A stretch of 64,000 nt of DNA from Ferrimonas balearica (GTDB taxonomy: Bacteria > Pseudomonadota > Gammaproteobacteria > Enterobacterales > Shewanellaceae). Positions within the stretch are counted from its first letter, which is position 1, and every line of letters starts with the position of its first letter. The translations under genes were made by a program, and so were the position numbers. This document shows positions 53,909 through 63,272 of this stretch, in pieces. The stretch is from positions 310,001 through 374,000 of the forward strand of contig NZ_JAHVHW010000006.1 of NCBI RefSeq assembly GCF_019802055.1, read 5' to 3'. The notes beneath the pieces are model-generated. The model searched no databases, was not told the origin of the DNA, and was given only the letters and a program-made list of their open reading frames with translations.

Positions 53909-56524
53909 GTGAACAACACCGAATACCGTAAATCCCTGCCCGGCACTGGCCTGGACTACTACGACACCCGCGAAGCGGTCGAGGCGATCCAGCCCGGCGC
54001 GTACCTGACCCTGCCCTACACCGCTCGTGTGCTGGCTGAACAGTTGGTGCGCCGCTGTGACCCGGCGGAACTGACCGCCAGCCTGGAGCAGATCATCCAG
54101 CGTAAGCGTGACCGGGACTTCCCCTGGTACCCGGCCCGGGTGGTATGCCATGACATCCTCGGTCAGACCGCGCTGGTGGACCTGGCAGGGCTGCGTGACG
54201 CCATTGCGGAGCAAGGTGGCGATCCCGCTGCCGTCAATCCCGTCGTGCCGACCCAGTTGATCGTGGATCACTCCCTGGCGGTTGAGCACGCCGGGTTTGA
54301 TCCCGAGGCGTTTGAGAAGAACCGCGCCATCGAAGAGCGCCGCAACGCCGACCGTTTCCACTTTATCGACTGGTGTAAAACCGCCTTCAAGAACGTCGAT
54401 GTGATCCCCGCCGGTAACGGCATCATGCACCAGATCAACCTGGAGAAGATGTCCCCGGTGATTCAGGCCCGGGACGGCATCGCCTTCCCCGACACCTGCG
54501 TTGGTACCGACAGTCACACCCCCCATGTGGACGCCCTCGGCGTGATCGCCATCGGCGTCGGCGGTCTGGAAGCGGAAACCGTGATGCTGGGTCGCCCCTC
54601 CATGATGCGACTGCCGGAGATTGTCGGCGTCAAACTCACCGGCCAACGTCAGCCCGGCATCACCGCCACCGACATCGTGCTGGCACTGACCGAATTCCTG
54701 CGTCAGCAGCGGGTGGTCTCCGCCTACCTGGAGTTCTTTGGTGAAGGGGCGGACAGCCTCACCATCGGTGATCGCGCCACCATCGCCAATATGACGCCGG
54801 AGTTTGGCGCCACCGCCGGGATGTTCTACATCGACCAGCAAACCCTGGATTACCTCACCCTGACTGGCCGCGAGCCGGAGCAGGTGAAGCTGGTGGAGCA
54901 GTACGCCAAAACCACCGGGCTCTGGGCCGATGACCTGAAAACCGCCCACTATGAGCGGGTGCTGGAGTTTGATCTCTCCGCCGTCTGCCGCAATATGGCG
55001 GGCCCCTCCAACCCGCACCGCCGTCTGCCTACCAGCGATCTGGCCCAGCGGGGTGTCGCCGGTCATCTGGCGGAGGCTCAACAGGAGGAGGCGGAAGGCA
55101 AGCTGCCGGATGGTGCGGTGATCATCGCTGCCATCACCAGCTGCACCAACACCTCCAACCCCCGTAACGTGGTGGCTGCGGGTCTGTTGGCCAAGAAGGC
55201 CAATGATCTGGGGCTGGTGCGTAAACCCTGGGTGAAGTCCTCCTTCGCGCCGGGCTCCAAGGTGGCCAAGCTCTACCTGGAAGCCGCCGGTCTGCTGCCG
55301 GAACTGGAAAAGTTGGGCTTTGGCATCGTGGCATACGCCTGCACCACCTGTAACGGCATGAGCGGCGCGCTGGATCCGGTGATCCAGCAGGAGATCATCG
55401 ACCGCGATCTTTACGCCACCGCCGTGCTCTCCGGCAACCGTAACTTTGACGGACGTATCCACCCCTACGCCAAGCAGGCGTTCCTCGCCTCGCCCCCGCT
55501 GGTGGTGGCCTACGCCATCGCCGGAACCGTGCGCTTTGATATCGAGCAGGATGTGTTGGGCCATGACGCCCAGGGCAACCCGGTCACCCTCAAGGATCTC
55601 TGGCCCTCCGACGAGGAGATCGACGCCATCGTCCGCGACTGTGTGAAGCCGGAGCAGTTCCGCTCTGTCTACGAGCCGATGTTTGACCTCACCGTGGATT
55701 ACGGTGAGCAGAACAACCCACTGTATGACTGGCGCCCCATGTCCACCTACATCCGTCGTCCCCCTTACTGGGAGGGTGCCCTGGCCGGTGAACGTACCCT
55801 GAAGGGGATGCGTCCGCTGGCTCTGCTGGGTGACAACATCACGACCGATCACCTTTCCCCCTCCAACGCCATTCTGGCCAGCAGTGCCGCCGGGGAGTAC
55901 CTGGCGAAGATGGGCCTGCCGGAGGAGGACTTCAACTCCTACGCCACCCACCGTGGTGACCACCTCACCGCCCAGCGCGCCACCTTCGCCAACCCCAAAC
56001 TGCTCAATGAGATGGTGCGGGATGCCGAAGGGGAGGTGCGCCAGGGCTCACTGGCCCGCGTCGAGCCGGAGGGTCAGGTCACCCGCATGTGGGAGGCGAT
56101 CGAAACCTACATGGATCGTAAGCAACCGCTGATCATCGTGGCAGGCGCCGATTATGGTCAAGGCTCCAGCCGTGACTGGGCGGCCAAAGGGGTACGTCTG
56201 GCGGGTGTGGAAGCGATCGTGGCGGAAGGGTTTGAGCGGATCCACCGCACCAACCTGGTGGGCATGGGCGTGCTGCCGCTGGAGTTCAAACCCGGCACCA
56301 CCCGCCTCACCCTGGGTCTCGACGGTACCGAAACCTACGATGTGCTGGGCGAACGCACCCCCGGCGCAACGCTGACCCTGCTGATTCACCGCGCCAATGG
56401 CGAAACCGTTGAGGTGCCGGTGACCTGTCGCCTCGACACCGCCGAAGAGGTTTCGGTCTACGGGGCGGGCGGCGTGCTGCAACGCTTTGCCAAGGACTTC
56501 CTGGCCAGTGAGGGGGCACAATGA
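53909..56524 (+). CDS. acnD: 2-Methylcitrate dehydratase AcnD (iron-sulfur, aconitase family)
   Basis: The 871-residue aconitase-like protein is of the AcnD type. With PrpF it replaces the cofactor-free PrpD of enterics in turning 2-methylcitrate to 2-methylaconitate. [4Fe-4S] ligands are seen in AITSCTNTSNPRN and ACTTCNGMSG. Other landmarks are DSHTPHVDALGVIAIGVGG and the swivelling-domain ADYGQGSSRDWAAKG. The GTG at 53909 with AAGG eight bases upstream is preferred over the GTG at 53900. It overlaps prpF by ATGA. Confidence 0.92.
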   Translation: MNNTEYRKSLPGTGLDYYDTREAVEAIQPGAYLTLPYTARVLAEQLVRRCDPAELTASLEQIIQRKRDRDFPWYPARVVCHDILGQTALVDLAGLRDAIAEQGGDPAAVNPVVPTQLIVDHSLAVEHAGFDPEAFEKNRAIEERRNADRFHFIDWCKTAFKNVDVIPAGNGIMHQINLEKMSPVIQARDGIAFPDTCVGTDSHTPHVDALGVIAIGVGGLEAETVMLGRPSMMRLPEIVGVKLTGQRQPGITATDIVLALTEFLRQQRVVSAYLEFFGEGADSLTIGDRATIANMTPEFGATAGMFYIDQQTLDYLTLTGREPEQVKLVEQYAKTTGLWADDLKTAHYERVLEFDLSAVCRNMAGPSNPHRRLPTSDLAQRGVAGHLAEAQQEEAEGKLPDGAVIIAAITSCTNTSNPRNVVAAGLLAKKANDLGLVRKPWVKSSFAPGSKVAKLYLEAAGLLPELEKLGFGIVAYACTTCNGMSGALDPVIQQEIIDRDLYATAVLSGNRNFDGRIHPYAKQAFLASPPLVVAYAIAGTVRFDIEQDVLGHDAQGNPVTLKDLWPSDEEIDAIVRDCVKPEQFRSVYEPMFDLTVDYGEQNNPLYDWRPMSTYIRRPPYWEGALAGERTLKGMRPLALLGDNITTDHLSPSNAILASSAAGEYLAKMGLPEEDFNSYATHRGDHLTAQRATFANPKLLNEMVRDAEGEVRQGSLARVEPEGQVTRMWEAIETYMDRKQPLIIVAGADYGQGSSRDWAAKGVRLAGVEAIVAEGFERIHRTNLVGMGVLPLEFKPGTTRLTLGLDGTETYDVLGERTPGATLTLLIHRANGETVEVPVTCRLDTAEEVSVYGAGGVLQRFAKDFLASEGAQ

Positions 56525-57696
56525 GCCACCTTCCCCAACGGAAAATCCCCGCCACCTACATGCGGGGTGGCACCAGCAAGGGGGTGTTCTTCAGGCTGGA
56601 CGACCTGCCACCAGAAGCGCAGGTTCCCGGCCCGGAGCGGGACGCCATCCTGCTGCGGGTGATCGGCAGCCCCGATCCCTATGGCAAACACACTGACGGC
56701 ATGGGCGGCGCCACCTCAAGCACCAGCAAGACGGTGATCCTGTCCAGAAGCGAGCGGTCGGAACACGATGTGGACTACCTGTTTGGTCAGGTGGCGATCG
56801 ACAAACCCTTTATCGACTGGAGCGGCAACTGCGGCAATCTGACCGCTGCCGTAGGGGCCTTTGCCATCGAAAATGGGCTGGTGGCGGCGGAGCGGATCCC
56901 TCACAACGGCTTCTGCACTGTGCGGATCTGGCAGGCCAACATCGGCAAAACCATTCTGGCCCGGGTGCCGATCAGCGACGGTCAGGTGCAGGAGACCGGC
57001 GACTTTGAGCTGGACGGGGTGACCTTCCCCGCTGCCGAGGTTGCGGTCACCTTCAGCGATCCGGCCGATGGGGCGTTGTTTCCCACCGGGCAGTTGGTCG
57101 ACACCCTTGAGGTGCCTGAGCATCTGGTGGCCGGAGGCCAACTTGAGGTGACGCTGATCAACGCCGGTATCCCCACCGTGTTCGCCCGGGCGGAAGATCT
57201 TGGCTACTCCGGCACCGAGTTGCAGGAGGCGATCAACGGGGATGCCGCCGCGCTTGAGCGCTTTGAGCAGCTTCGGGCATACGGCGCCCTGAAGATGGGT
57301 CTGATCCAGGATCTCAGCGAAGCCGCCACCCGGGCCCATACGCCGAAGATCGCCATCGTATCCGGCCCGAAGGCGTACACCGCCTCCAGTGGCAAAGGGA
57401 TCGATGCCAATCAGATCGACCTGAATGTACGGGCGCTCTCCATGGGCAAACTGCACCACGCCATGATGGGCACTGCCGCGGTGGCCATCGCCGTGGCCGC
57501 CGCCATTCCCGGTACGTTGGTCAACGAGGCAGTTGGCAAGCCGGTCCAAGAGGGAGTTCGCTTTGGCCACCCCTCGGGTACCCTTAAAGTCGGTGCGGAA
57601 GTGGTGCAGGAGGCGGGTCACTGGCAGGCTCGCTCCGTCACCATGAGCCGCAGTGCCCGGGTGCTGATGGAAGGGCTGGTGCGCATTCCACAGTGA
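56521..57696 (+). CDS. prpF: 2-Methylaconitate cis-trans isomerase PrpF
   Basis: The 391-residue protein of the diaminopimelate-epimerase-like fold opens with PATYMRGGTSKGVFFRLDDLP, the PrpF signature. DWSGNCGNLTAAVGAFAI and ARAEDLGYSGTELQ follow. PrpF isomerises the 2-methylaconitate made by AcnD into the form used by aconitase. It overlaps acnD by four bases, as expected for an obligate pair, and is last in the prp operon. Confidence 0.93.
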   Translation: MSHLPQRKIPATYMRGGTSKGVFFRLDDLPPEAQVPGPERDAILLRVIGSPDPYGKHTDGMGGATSSTSKTVILSRSERSEHDVDYLFGQVAIDKPFIDWSGNCGNLTAAVGAFAIENGLVAAERIPHNGFCTVRIWQANIGKTILARVPISDGQVQETGDFELDGVTFPAAEVAVTFSDPADGALFPTGQLVDTLEVPEHLVAGGQLEVTLINAGIPTVFARAEDLGYSGTELQEAINGDAAALERFEQLRAYGALKMGLIQDLSEAATRAHTPKIAIVSGPKAYTASSGKGIDANQIDLNVRALSMGKLHHAMMGTAAVAIAVAAAIPGTLVNEAVGKPVQEGVRFGHPSGTLKVGAEVVQEAGHWQARSVTMSRSARVLMEGLVRIPQ

Positions 57697-57738
57697 CCTG
57701 GCGCCAGAAGAGATATCGGGTCCCCACCCAAACCATTG

Positions 57739-57762
57739 CCCCGCATCCGCGGGGCTTTTTTT
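57739..57762 (+). terminator. Intrinsic terminator after prpF
   Basis: CCCCGC-ATCC-GCGGGG is followed by CTTTTTTT. It closes the prp operon. Confidence 0.85.
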
Positions 57763-57784
57763 GATGTCCGGTTCCGGGCACAAA

Positions 57785-57808
57785 AAAGCGCGGCTCACTG
57801 GCCGCGCT
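57785..57808 (-). terminator. Intrinsic terminator after the glycine-zipper lipoprotein gene
   Basis: AGCGCGGC (57787-57794) and GCCGCGCT (57801-57808) form an 8-bp stem; on the minus strand it is followed by TTTTTTG. Confidence 0.82.
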
Positions 57809-57824
57809 CTTTGATAACGGTGGG

Positions 57825-58223
57825 TTACTCCGCTTCGACGCTGGGTTGCTGTGCCTTCATTTCGGCGATCTGGCGCTCCAGTTCGAGGATTCTCAGCTCC
57901 GCTTCCAGCTCATCCGCCCGCTTCTCGGCATCGCTGCGGTTGTCCTGCTTCAGGGCATCGGCGGTCTGGGCATTTCGGGCGTTCTCCCGGGCCTGCTCAG
58001 TATCGTGCATGGTGCCCGCTACACCGCCAGCAACGGCACCGGCAACGGCCCCTTTGGCGGCCAGTTCCGCATCGCCGGTCAAAGCTCCGGCAGTCAGGCC
58101 AATCAGCGCTCCACCAGCCGCGCCCTTGTTACGGGACACGTTCTCATTGTCATGGTCAAACGCCGGACTGGCGCAGCCCACCATCAGGGCAGAGGCAAAC
58201 AGGGCAATCAGGGTGCGTTTCAT
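57825..58223 (-). CDS. Glycine-zipper lipoprotein
   Basis: The 132-residue protein has a lipoprotein signal (MKRTLIALFASALMVGCASP, lipobox LMVGC shape with the Cys near residue 17). A glycine-zipper segment GAAGGALIGLTAGALTGD...KGAVAGAVAGGVAG (about 35-75) follows, then a charged coiled coil (about 85-128). Such proteins sit in the envelope and may insert or oligomerise in a membrane; the function is unknown. The ATG at 58223 has GGAGGA upstream, and an upstream extension in frame is unlikely. Confidence 0.78.
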   Translation of the reverse strand: MKRTLIALFASALMVGCASPAFDHDNENVSRNKGAAGGALIGLTAGALTGDAELAAKGAVAGAVAGGVAGTMHDTEQARENARNAQTADALKQDNRSDAEKRADELEAELRILELERQIAEMKAQQPSVEAE

Positions 58224-58333
58224 GGCGACGTCCTCCGGGAACTCAGTCAAGGTGACAGGCTCGCAACTACTGGCCTTCGAAATTAGGGACGCAGTGTGCA
58301 GGAGGATGGAATCCCGGGCTACTTAATAAACAA

Positions 58334-59323
58334 TTAAGCGTCCAGCTCCGCCATCTGTGCTAGCGAGGCCGACATCGCTCCCGGCTTGTCCCGGTACATA
58401 CGACGGTCCGCCTCCATCAGCAACATATCCAGCGGCACAGGCTCATCCGGTGACCACTCCACCAGGCCGCAGGCAAACTCCACCTGGTAGGGCTTCTCCT
58501 CGCAAAGCACTCTCAGCCGGTTGCGTAACCGTTTAATCAGAGCCTGGGCTGCCTGCGGTCGACTGCGGGGAAAGAGTACCGCGAACTCGTCGCCCCCAAG
58601 CCGGGCGGTCAGGTCATTGACCCGGAAGGTTTCCTGCATCGCCTGCCCCATCAATTTGAGGGCGACATCCCCTTCGGCATGACCATAGGTATCGTTGATC
58701 TGCTTGAAGCCGTTGAAATCCAGGTAGGCCAGAACGCCAGAGCTGCGGCGACGGGCGCAGAGTGTCAGGGCGTGCTCTGCCATCATCATGAAACCACGGC
58801 GGTTGGAGAGGCCGGTCAGTTCGTCCCGGGTGGCCAGCTCCGTCACATTGATTTCGCGCTCGGTGATGCGGGCGAGGTCCCACAGGGCCTGGCGCTCAGC
58901 GGGAGACAGGGTACGAGGCTTGGTGTCCTTGATGCAGAAAGCGCCGATCCGCTGTCCATCCAGGGAGGTGAGCGGGCAAGCGGCGTAGAAGCGGATGTTG
59001 GGGTGACCCACCACCATGGGATTCTGCTCAAAGCGGGAGTCGGTCAATGCGTCCGAGACCTCAAACAGGTCATCATCCAGAATGACGTGGCCACAGAAGG
59101 AGATCGACCGCGGGGTTTGGATCACATCAACCCCGACACGGGACTTAAACCATTGGCGATGTTCATCCACCAGGCTGATGATGGCGATGGGCACATCAAA
59201 CAGGCGCTGGGCCAGACGGGTCAGCCGGTCAAATCGTTCCTCCACCGGAGTGTCCAGCAGATGCAGGCCACGAAGACTGGCCAGGCGTTGATGCTCATCC
59301 AGGGGCCAGGCCGGTACTATCAC
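58334..59323 (-). CDS. GAF-GGDEF diguanylate cyclase
   Basis: The 329-residue soluble protein has a GAF sensory domain (about 25-155, with FCGHVILDDDLFEV and FYAACPLTSLDGQRIGAFCI) and a C-terminal GGDEF domain (about 165-320). The active site is LGGDEFAVLF, preceded by DELTGLSNRRGF. The catalytic motif is intact, so it should make cyclic di-GMP. No RxxD inhibitory site is evident at the expected place. The GAF ligand is unknown. It is a single gene. Confidence 0.9.
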   Translation of the reverse strand: MIVPAWPLDEHQRLASLRGLHLLDTPVEERFDRLTRLAQRLFDVPIAIISLVDEHRQWFKSRVGVDVIQTPRSISFCGHVILDDDLFEVSDALTDSRFEQNPMVVGHPNIRFYAACPLTSLDGQRIGAFCIKDTKPRTLSPAERQALWDLARITEREINVTELATRDELTGLSNRRGFMMMAEHALTLCARRRSSGVLAYLDFNGFKQINDTYGHAEGDVALKLMGQAMQETFRVNDLTARLGGDEFAVLFPRSRPQAAQALIKRLRNRLRVLCEEKPYQVEFACGLVEWSPDEPVPLDMLLMEADRRMYRDKPGAMSASLAQMAELDA

Positions 59324-59441
59324 TTCACTCTTCCTCTCGCTAGCCGCCGCTCAGGCCCCAAAGAACGCCACTTTAACCCAGCCAATATGGCGCGCCAGAG
59401 GAAGGGAGCAAATCTGAGAGTTCACCAGCAACTTGAATGCG

Positions 59442-59936
59442 TTAGTGGGAAAAGGCTTCTGTCTGAACCGCCTGGATTGAGGCCAGCGTCAACGCGAAGG
59501 GGCCGGCTTGTTGATGGGCGATCAGCAAACCCAACTGCTGCACCTCAGACCATTGCAACGGCGGAGCATCATCAACCGGGCGGCCCCGATAGGTCGCGGT
59601 AAAGTCCTTGAGCGAGAAAGTTACCTCCCGCCACGTCTCCGCCGGCGCAGCAAACACCACGGCGTAGACCACCCCATCCAGTGCCGAGTGGGTACGCAAC
59701 CGCAGTTGGTAACGCTTGCCATCACCACGCACCCTTAATCGCAGCGCTCCAGTCTGGTCTGGCAGTCGCACGGGGCGGCGTACTGAAGCGAAACCGCCGC
59801 CATTAGCCAACGACAGATTGCCCTCAAAGCACCCACCCGCTTCGCACGCCCGATATCGAGCCTGGGACACTCCGCCCATCACACCATCGTTGATTGCCCG
59901 CCAGGGGGATTCTTCCTGAAGATTGAGTTGCCACAT
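59442..59936 (-). CDS. CIA30-family protein
   Basis: The 164-residue beta-rich protein has the CIA30 pattern: WRAINDGVMGGVSQARY near the N terminus, LSLANGGGFASVRRP, RVRGDGKRYQLRLRT and WREVTFSLKDFTATYRGRPV. The fold is a carbohydrate-binding-like jelly roll. The eukaryotic namesake assists complex I assembly, but the role of bacterial members is not established. There is no signal peptide. Confidence 0.82.
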   Translation of the reverse strand: MWQLNLQEESPWRAINDGVMGGVSQARYRACEAGGCFEGNLSLANGGGFASVRRPVRLPDQTGALRLRVRGDGKRYQLRLRTHSALDGVVYAVVFAAPAETWREVTFSLKDFTATYRGRPVDDAPPLQWSEVQQLGLLIAHQQAGPFALTLASIQAVQTEAFSH

Positions 59937-59998
59937 CCTGACGCTCCGCTCCGTCGTTCCCTCGGTCTCCTACTTATACTGAACCCGGGAGGCAAATC

Positions 59999-60445
59999 AT
60001 GCCGAATATTTTCTGGGCCTGGGCTGCAGAGTTGGTGTTGGTGACACACTGGTTGTTTGTGCTTTTCGTCGTAGGCGGACTGCTGCTGATCTGGCTGGGA
60101 AATGTCTGGAACTGGCGCTGGGTGCGTCACCGGGGATTCCGCTGGCTCCATCTGGCGGCAATCGGCGTGGTGGTGGCCCAGTCCTGGCTGGGGCAAATCT
60201 GCCCCCTCACACGGCTGGAGCAGTGGCTCAGACAGGAAGCGGAACAGTCCGGGTTTCAGGGCAGCTTTATTGCCCACTACCTGAATCAGTGGCTCTACTT
60301 TCAGGCACCCTGGTGGGCATTTGTTCTGGCCTACACCGGATTTGGCCTGCTTGTCCTTTTCACCTGGTGGTACATCCCCCCGACACGCAACGTCGCCCCA
60401 AAATCGTCGGCGAGCAAATCAGCCAAAAACACTGAAATTCGGTGA
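59999..60445 (+). CDS. DUF2784-type membrane protein
   Basis: The 148-residue inner-membrane protein has three or four hydrophobic helices (about 8-32, 50-66, 108-130). The pattern includes LVTHWLFVLFVVGGLLLIW, CPLTRLEQWLRQEA and FIAHYLNQWLYFQAPWW, which recall DUF2784. The function is unknown. It is divergent from the CIA30 gene. Confidence 0.75.
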   Translation: MPNIFWAWAAELVLVTHWLFVLFVVGGLLLIWLGNVWNWRWVRHRGFRWLHLAAIGVVVAQSWLGQICPLTRLEQWLRQEAEQSGFQGSFIAHYLNQWLYFQAPWWAFVLAYTGFGLLVLFTWWYIPPTRNVAPKSSASKSAKNTEIR

Positions 60446-60550
60446 CTAATCCACCTGCTCATTCCGTCGCCAGTCGTTATCAGAGGCATATCCCACGGGC
60501 GTTGGGATTGCTAAAATCGAGCCCTGACACCGAAGTAAGGACTGACACAG

Positions 60551-60778
60551 ATGAGCCTGGAGTTACTGGAGCAACTGGAGTCCCGGGTACAAAACGCCCT
60601 GGACACCATGGAGCTGATGCAGCTGGAGCTTGAGGAAGAGAAACAGCGCAGCAGCGAACTGGCGTCACAGCAGCAGCAGTTGGAACAGGAAAACCAGCAA
60701 CTGCGACAAGAGCTGTCCGCCTGGCGCAGTAAGATCGAAGGCCTGCTGGGGCGCCTGCCCACTGACAGCGTGGCCTGA
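60551..60778 (+). CDS. zapB: Cell division protein ZapB
   Basis: The 75-residue protein is a continuous coiled coil (about residues 3-68) ending in LLGRLPTDS. It starts MSLELLEQLESRVQNALDT, matching the E. coli ZapB start MSLEVFEKLEAKVQQAIDT. ZapB bundles at the division site and links ZapA-FtsZ to MatP. AAGGACTGACACAG precedes the ATG. A strong terminator follows. Confidence 0.88.
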   Translation: MSLELLEQLESRVQNALDTMELMQLELEEEKQRSSELASQQQQLEQENQQLRQELSAWRSKIEGLLGRLPTDSVA

Positions 60779-60782
60779 GGAT

Positions 60783-60815
60783 CAAAAAAGGGTGGGAACA
60801 ACCCCACCCTTTTTT
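60783..60815. terminator. Terminator between zapB and the YtfK-like gene
   Basis: AAAAAAGGGTGGG and CCCACCCTTTTTTT pair around a short loop. The structure can act in both directions and serves the two convergent genes. Confidence 0.87.
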
Positions 60816-60822
60816 TATCCGC

Positions 60823-61023
60823 TTAACACCCCGGAGCCGGAGTCAGAATCTCATTAAGCTCGGTAATGGCTGAGCGCACTTTTGGCAGCGGTCGCTGCGG
60901 CATCACAAAACGCCCATTCCGAAACTCCAGTGTCCCAAGGTGTTTCACCATCACCACACCGTCACGAAAAATGCGCGCGTGTTTGGCAATCAACCTGGGA
61001 GCGTAAAGCGGAAAAATTCTCAC
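60823..61023 (-). CDS. ytfK: DUF1107/YtfK-like small protein
   Basis: The 66-residue basic protein starts MRIFPLYAPRLIAKHARIFRDG and continues with HLGTLEFRNGRFVMPQ. It aligns in pattern with E. coli YtfK ([22 protein letters not shown], then VGAFEFDKGKILIPK). YtfK in E. coli is reported to stimulate (p)ppGpp accumulation through SpoT. Orthology is inferred from this pattern and the small size. The 263 bases between it and dsbA hold only the dsbA terminator and, presumably, its own promoter. Confidence 0.72.
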   Translation of the reverse strand: MRIFPLYAPRLIAKHARIFRDGVVMVKHLGTLEFRNGRFVMPQRPLPKVRSAITELNEILTPAPGC

Positions 61024-61225
61024 GGCGACATCCTTTACTCGTTGATTCTCTTACGCCAGTTCAGACCGATCTTAGCGCAAGCGGTTTCCTTCCCAGAACA
61101 AAAATTCGCATGCGGGAGAAGTTTCAGTTCAGACTGCTTGGTCTGACCTTTAGCATCCTGCGGATTTCGTTGCATTTGCTCTAAAAAAGCCGCGGGAATA
61201 GTACGGACTTTCGGACGAAAAAAAA

Positions 61226-61254
61226 GGCGGCCTCCCGTTTGGAGCCCGCCTTTT
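61226..61254 (-). terminator. Intrinsic terminator after dsbA
   Basis: GGCGG-C-CTCC and GGAG-C-CCGCC pair with one mismatch around CGTTT. On the minus strand a run of eight T follows. Confidence 0.8.
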
Positions 61255-61286
61255 CTGTACAGAAAAGCTTACAGCATTTTCGCGAC

Positions 61287-61898
61287 TTAGCCTTTCTTGG
61301 CCAGGTAGTTCAGCAGTTCAACCAGCTCATCCAGAGACTGAACGCTGCCCACATCCACCACGTACTTACTGTTGACCATCAGGGCCGGTACGCCGCGAAT
61401 GCCGCTGTCCTGCTGCGCCTTCTTCCACTTCTTCATCATGCTGTTGACCATAAAGCTGCTGGAAGCTTTATCAAAGTCAGTGGCGGAGACGCCGTTGTCC
61501 ACAAACACCTGGCGCACATCATTGCTGGAAGCGAAGTTGCGGCGCGCATCGTGGATGGCGGAGAACAGGGCTGGCTTAATGGTGTCATCCACCTTCAGCA
61601 CCTGAGCAATGGCCAGAGCGCGAGTCATCTCCGGGCCCATCTCACGGCCAATGAAGTCCACATGGTTTTGTTCAAACTTCACGCCTTCAGCAAGGCCAGC
61701 TTTGATCTGAGGGACGTAGTTCTTCTCAAAGGTGTAGCAGTGGGGACAGTAGAAGGAGAAAAACTCAGTAATGGTAGGCTGCCCGGTGTAGGGGCTCTGA
61801 TTGAAGGTGGTGTAATGAGTGCCTTCCTGGAAGTCTGCAGCAAAGGCACTCAGGGGCGCCAGAACCAGGGCAAAGGCGATGGCCAGCAACTTTTTCAT
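61287..61898 (-). CDS. dsbA: Periplasmic thiol:disulfide oxidase DsbA
   Basis: The 203-residue protein has a signal peptide (about 1-20, ending LSAFA) and a thioredoxin-type active site, FFSFYCPHCYTFEK (CPHC at about residues 51-54). The cis-proline loop is seen as RGVPALMVNSKYVV. It introduces disulfides into envelope proteins and is reoxidised by DsbB. It is downstream of srkA on the same strand, as in E. coli. Confidence 0.95.
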   Translation of the reverse strand: MKKLLAIAFALVLAPLSAFAADFQEGTHYTTFNQSPYTGQPTITEFFSFYCPHCYTFEKNYVPQIKAGLAEGVKFEQNHVDFIGREMGPEMTRALAIAQVLKVDDTIKPALFSAIHDARRNFASSNDVRQVFVDNGVSATDFDKASSSFMVNSMMKKWKKAQQDSGIRGVPALMVNSKYVVDVGSVQSLDELVELLNYLAKKG

Positions 61899-61954
61899 TG
61901 GGTGTTCTCTTCGAGTTAACAGAAAGATGCAGCACCAAGAGTGCCACAGGTTCG

Positions 61955-62950
61955 TCAGGGATTGTAGCCCGGAGCCAACGAGAGCGGCGGCTCATCCAGC
62001 GCCGCCAACTGCTCTTTAAGCGCCAGCACCTGCTGCTCCCAGAATTTGTCCGTACCAAACCAGGGAAAGTTCCGGGGAAACGCCGGATCACTCCAGCGCT
62101 TTGTCAGCCACGCCAGATAGTTGATCATTCTCAGCGCCCGCAGAGGCTCGATCAGCCTGAGCTCTGCGCTGTTCAGTGAGGCAAAAGTCTCATACCCCTC
62201 CAGCAGCACATCCAGCTGCAACAGCTGACTGGCGCGGTCACCATTAAGCATCATCCATAGGTCCTGAATCGCCGGACCGGATCGGGCGTCATCCAGATCC
62301 ACGAAGCTGGGGCCTTCATCCACCCAGAGGATGTTGCCCGGATGCATATCACCGTGCAATCGCAGAGTGGTGAAGGGCTGAGAAAGGGGCGCCTCAATGC
62401 GAGCCAGTACCTGATCCAGCACGGTAAAAAACGGGGTCTCGATATGGGGCCCCAACTCGGCCTGACGCTGGAGCAGATCCCGGGCCTGATGGCCAAACTC
62501 AGCAAGACTCAGTGCAGGACGGTGGGCGAATGGGGTGCGGCGGCCCACCTGATGAAGTCGACCGATAAATCGGCCCACCGCTTCCAGCTGATCGAGGTTA
62601 TCCACCTCAAACTGGCGCCCACCGACGCTGTACCAGAGAGCGAACCGATAGCCCTGATGCTCAAACAGCGTCTCACCCTCAATGCTGATCGGTGCCGCCA
62701 CCGGAACCTCACTGTCCGCCAACTCCTGGGCAAACTGATGCTCTTCACGGATCTGCGCCTCACTCCAGCGTTGAGGCCTATAGAACTTGGTGACGTAGCG
62801 ACGGCCATCCTCAGCCCGAAACTGGTATACCCGGTTCTCATAGCTGTTCAGCGGCAACAGGCCGGTTTCCGGGTACACGCCCAGGCTCTCGACCGCATCC
62901 AGCACCACATCCGGCGTCAGAGAGTGAAAATCAAAGCGGGCTTCAGACAT
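61955..62950 (-). CDS. srkA: Stress response kinase SrkA (YihE)
   Basis: The 331-residue APH-fold Ser/Thr kinase has LNSYENRVYQF near the N terminus, catalytic-loop LRLHGDMHPGNILW and metal-binding FVDLDDARSGPAIQD. SrkA in E. coli counters stress-induced cell death and is co-transcribed with dsbA, the same order as here. The ATG at 62950 lies inside the end of the upstream small gene (eight-base overlap). Confidence 0.93.
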   Translation of the reverse strand: MSEARFDFHSLTPDVVLDAVESLGVYPETGLLPLNSYENRVYQFRAEDGRRYVTKFYRPQRWSEAQIREEHQFAQELADSEVPVAAPISIEGETLFEHQGYRFALWYSVGGRQFEVDNLDQLEAVGRFIGRLHQVGRRTPFAHRPALSLAEFGHQARDLLQRQAELGPHIETPFFTVLDQVLARIEAPLSQPFTTLRLHGDMHPGNILWVDEGPSFVDLDDARSGPAIQDLWMMLNGDRASQLLQLDVLLEGYETFASLNSAELRLIEPLRALRMINYLAWLTKRWSDPAFPRNFPWFGTDKFWEQQVLALKEQLAALDEPPLSLAPGYNP

Positions 62951-63272
62951 GTTCAGCCCTCACTTGTGCGGCGATAAACGCCACCACTTCCGCCCCCTCT
63001 TCAGCGGTTTCTCCGGGTTGAAGCCATAGGGTTTCGCACAGCGCTTCGTATTGCAGACTCAAGGGGGTGTCCTCAAAGGTGACGGGCCAGAAGAGGCGGT
63101 CCGCGCCGAGCTCAACCGGGCCCAATTGACACTCAAGCCTCGCCATTAACAGCGGCGCCAGGGATTCCGTCTCCTCCTGACTCAAAGGGCAGTGCCAGAG
63201 CAACTGCTGTCGCTCTGTGCTGAACTGGGGTTGCCCTAACTTGAACAGGAGAGGGTGATCTGTTGACTCCAT
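62943..63272 (-). CDS. Small hypothetical protein between selO and srkA
   Basis: The 109-residue acidic protein starts MESTDHPLLFKLGQPQFSTERQQLLWHC. I think it may belong to the small DUF3630-type proteins seen in Shewanella relatives, but I am not certain. It overlaps selO by 37 bases at its 5' end and srkA by eight at its 3' end. The tight packing supports a real gene in a selO-srkA-dsbA operon. The function is unknown. Confidence 0.65.
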   Translation of the reverse strand: MESTDHPLLFKLGQPQFSTERQQLLWHCPLSQEETESLAPLLMARLECQLGPVELGADRLFWPVTFEDTPLSLQYEALCETLWLQPGETAEEGAEVVAFIAAQVRAEHV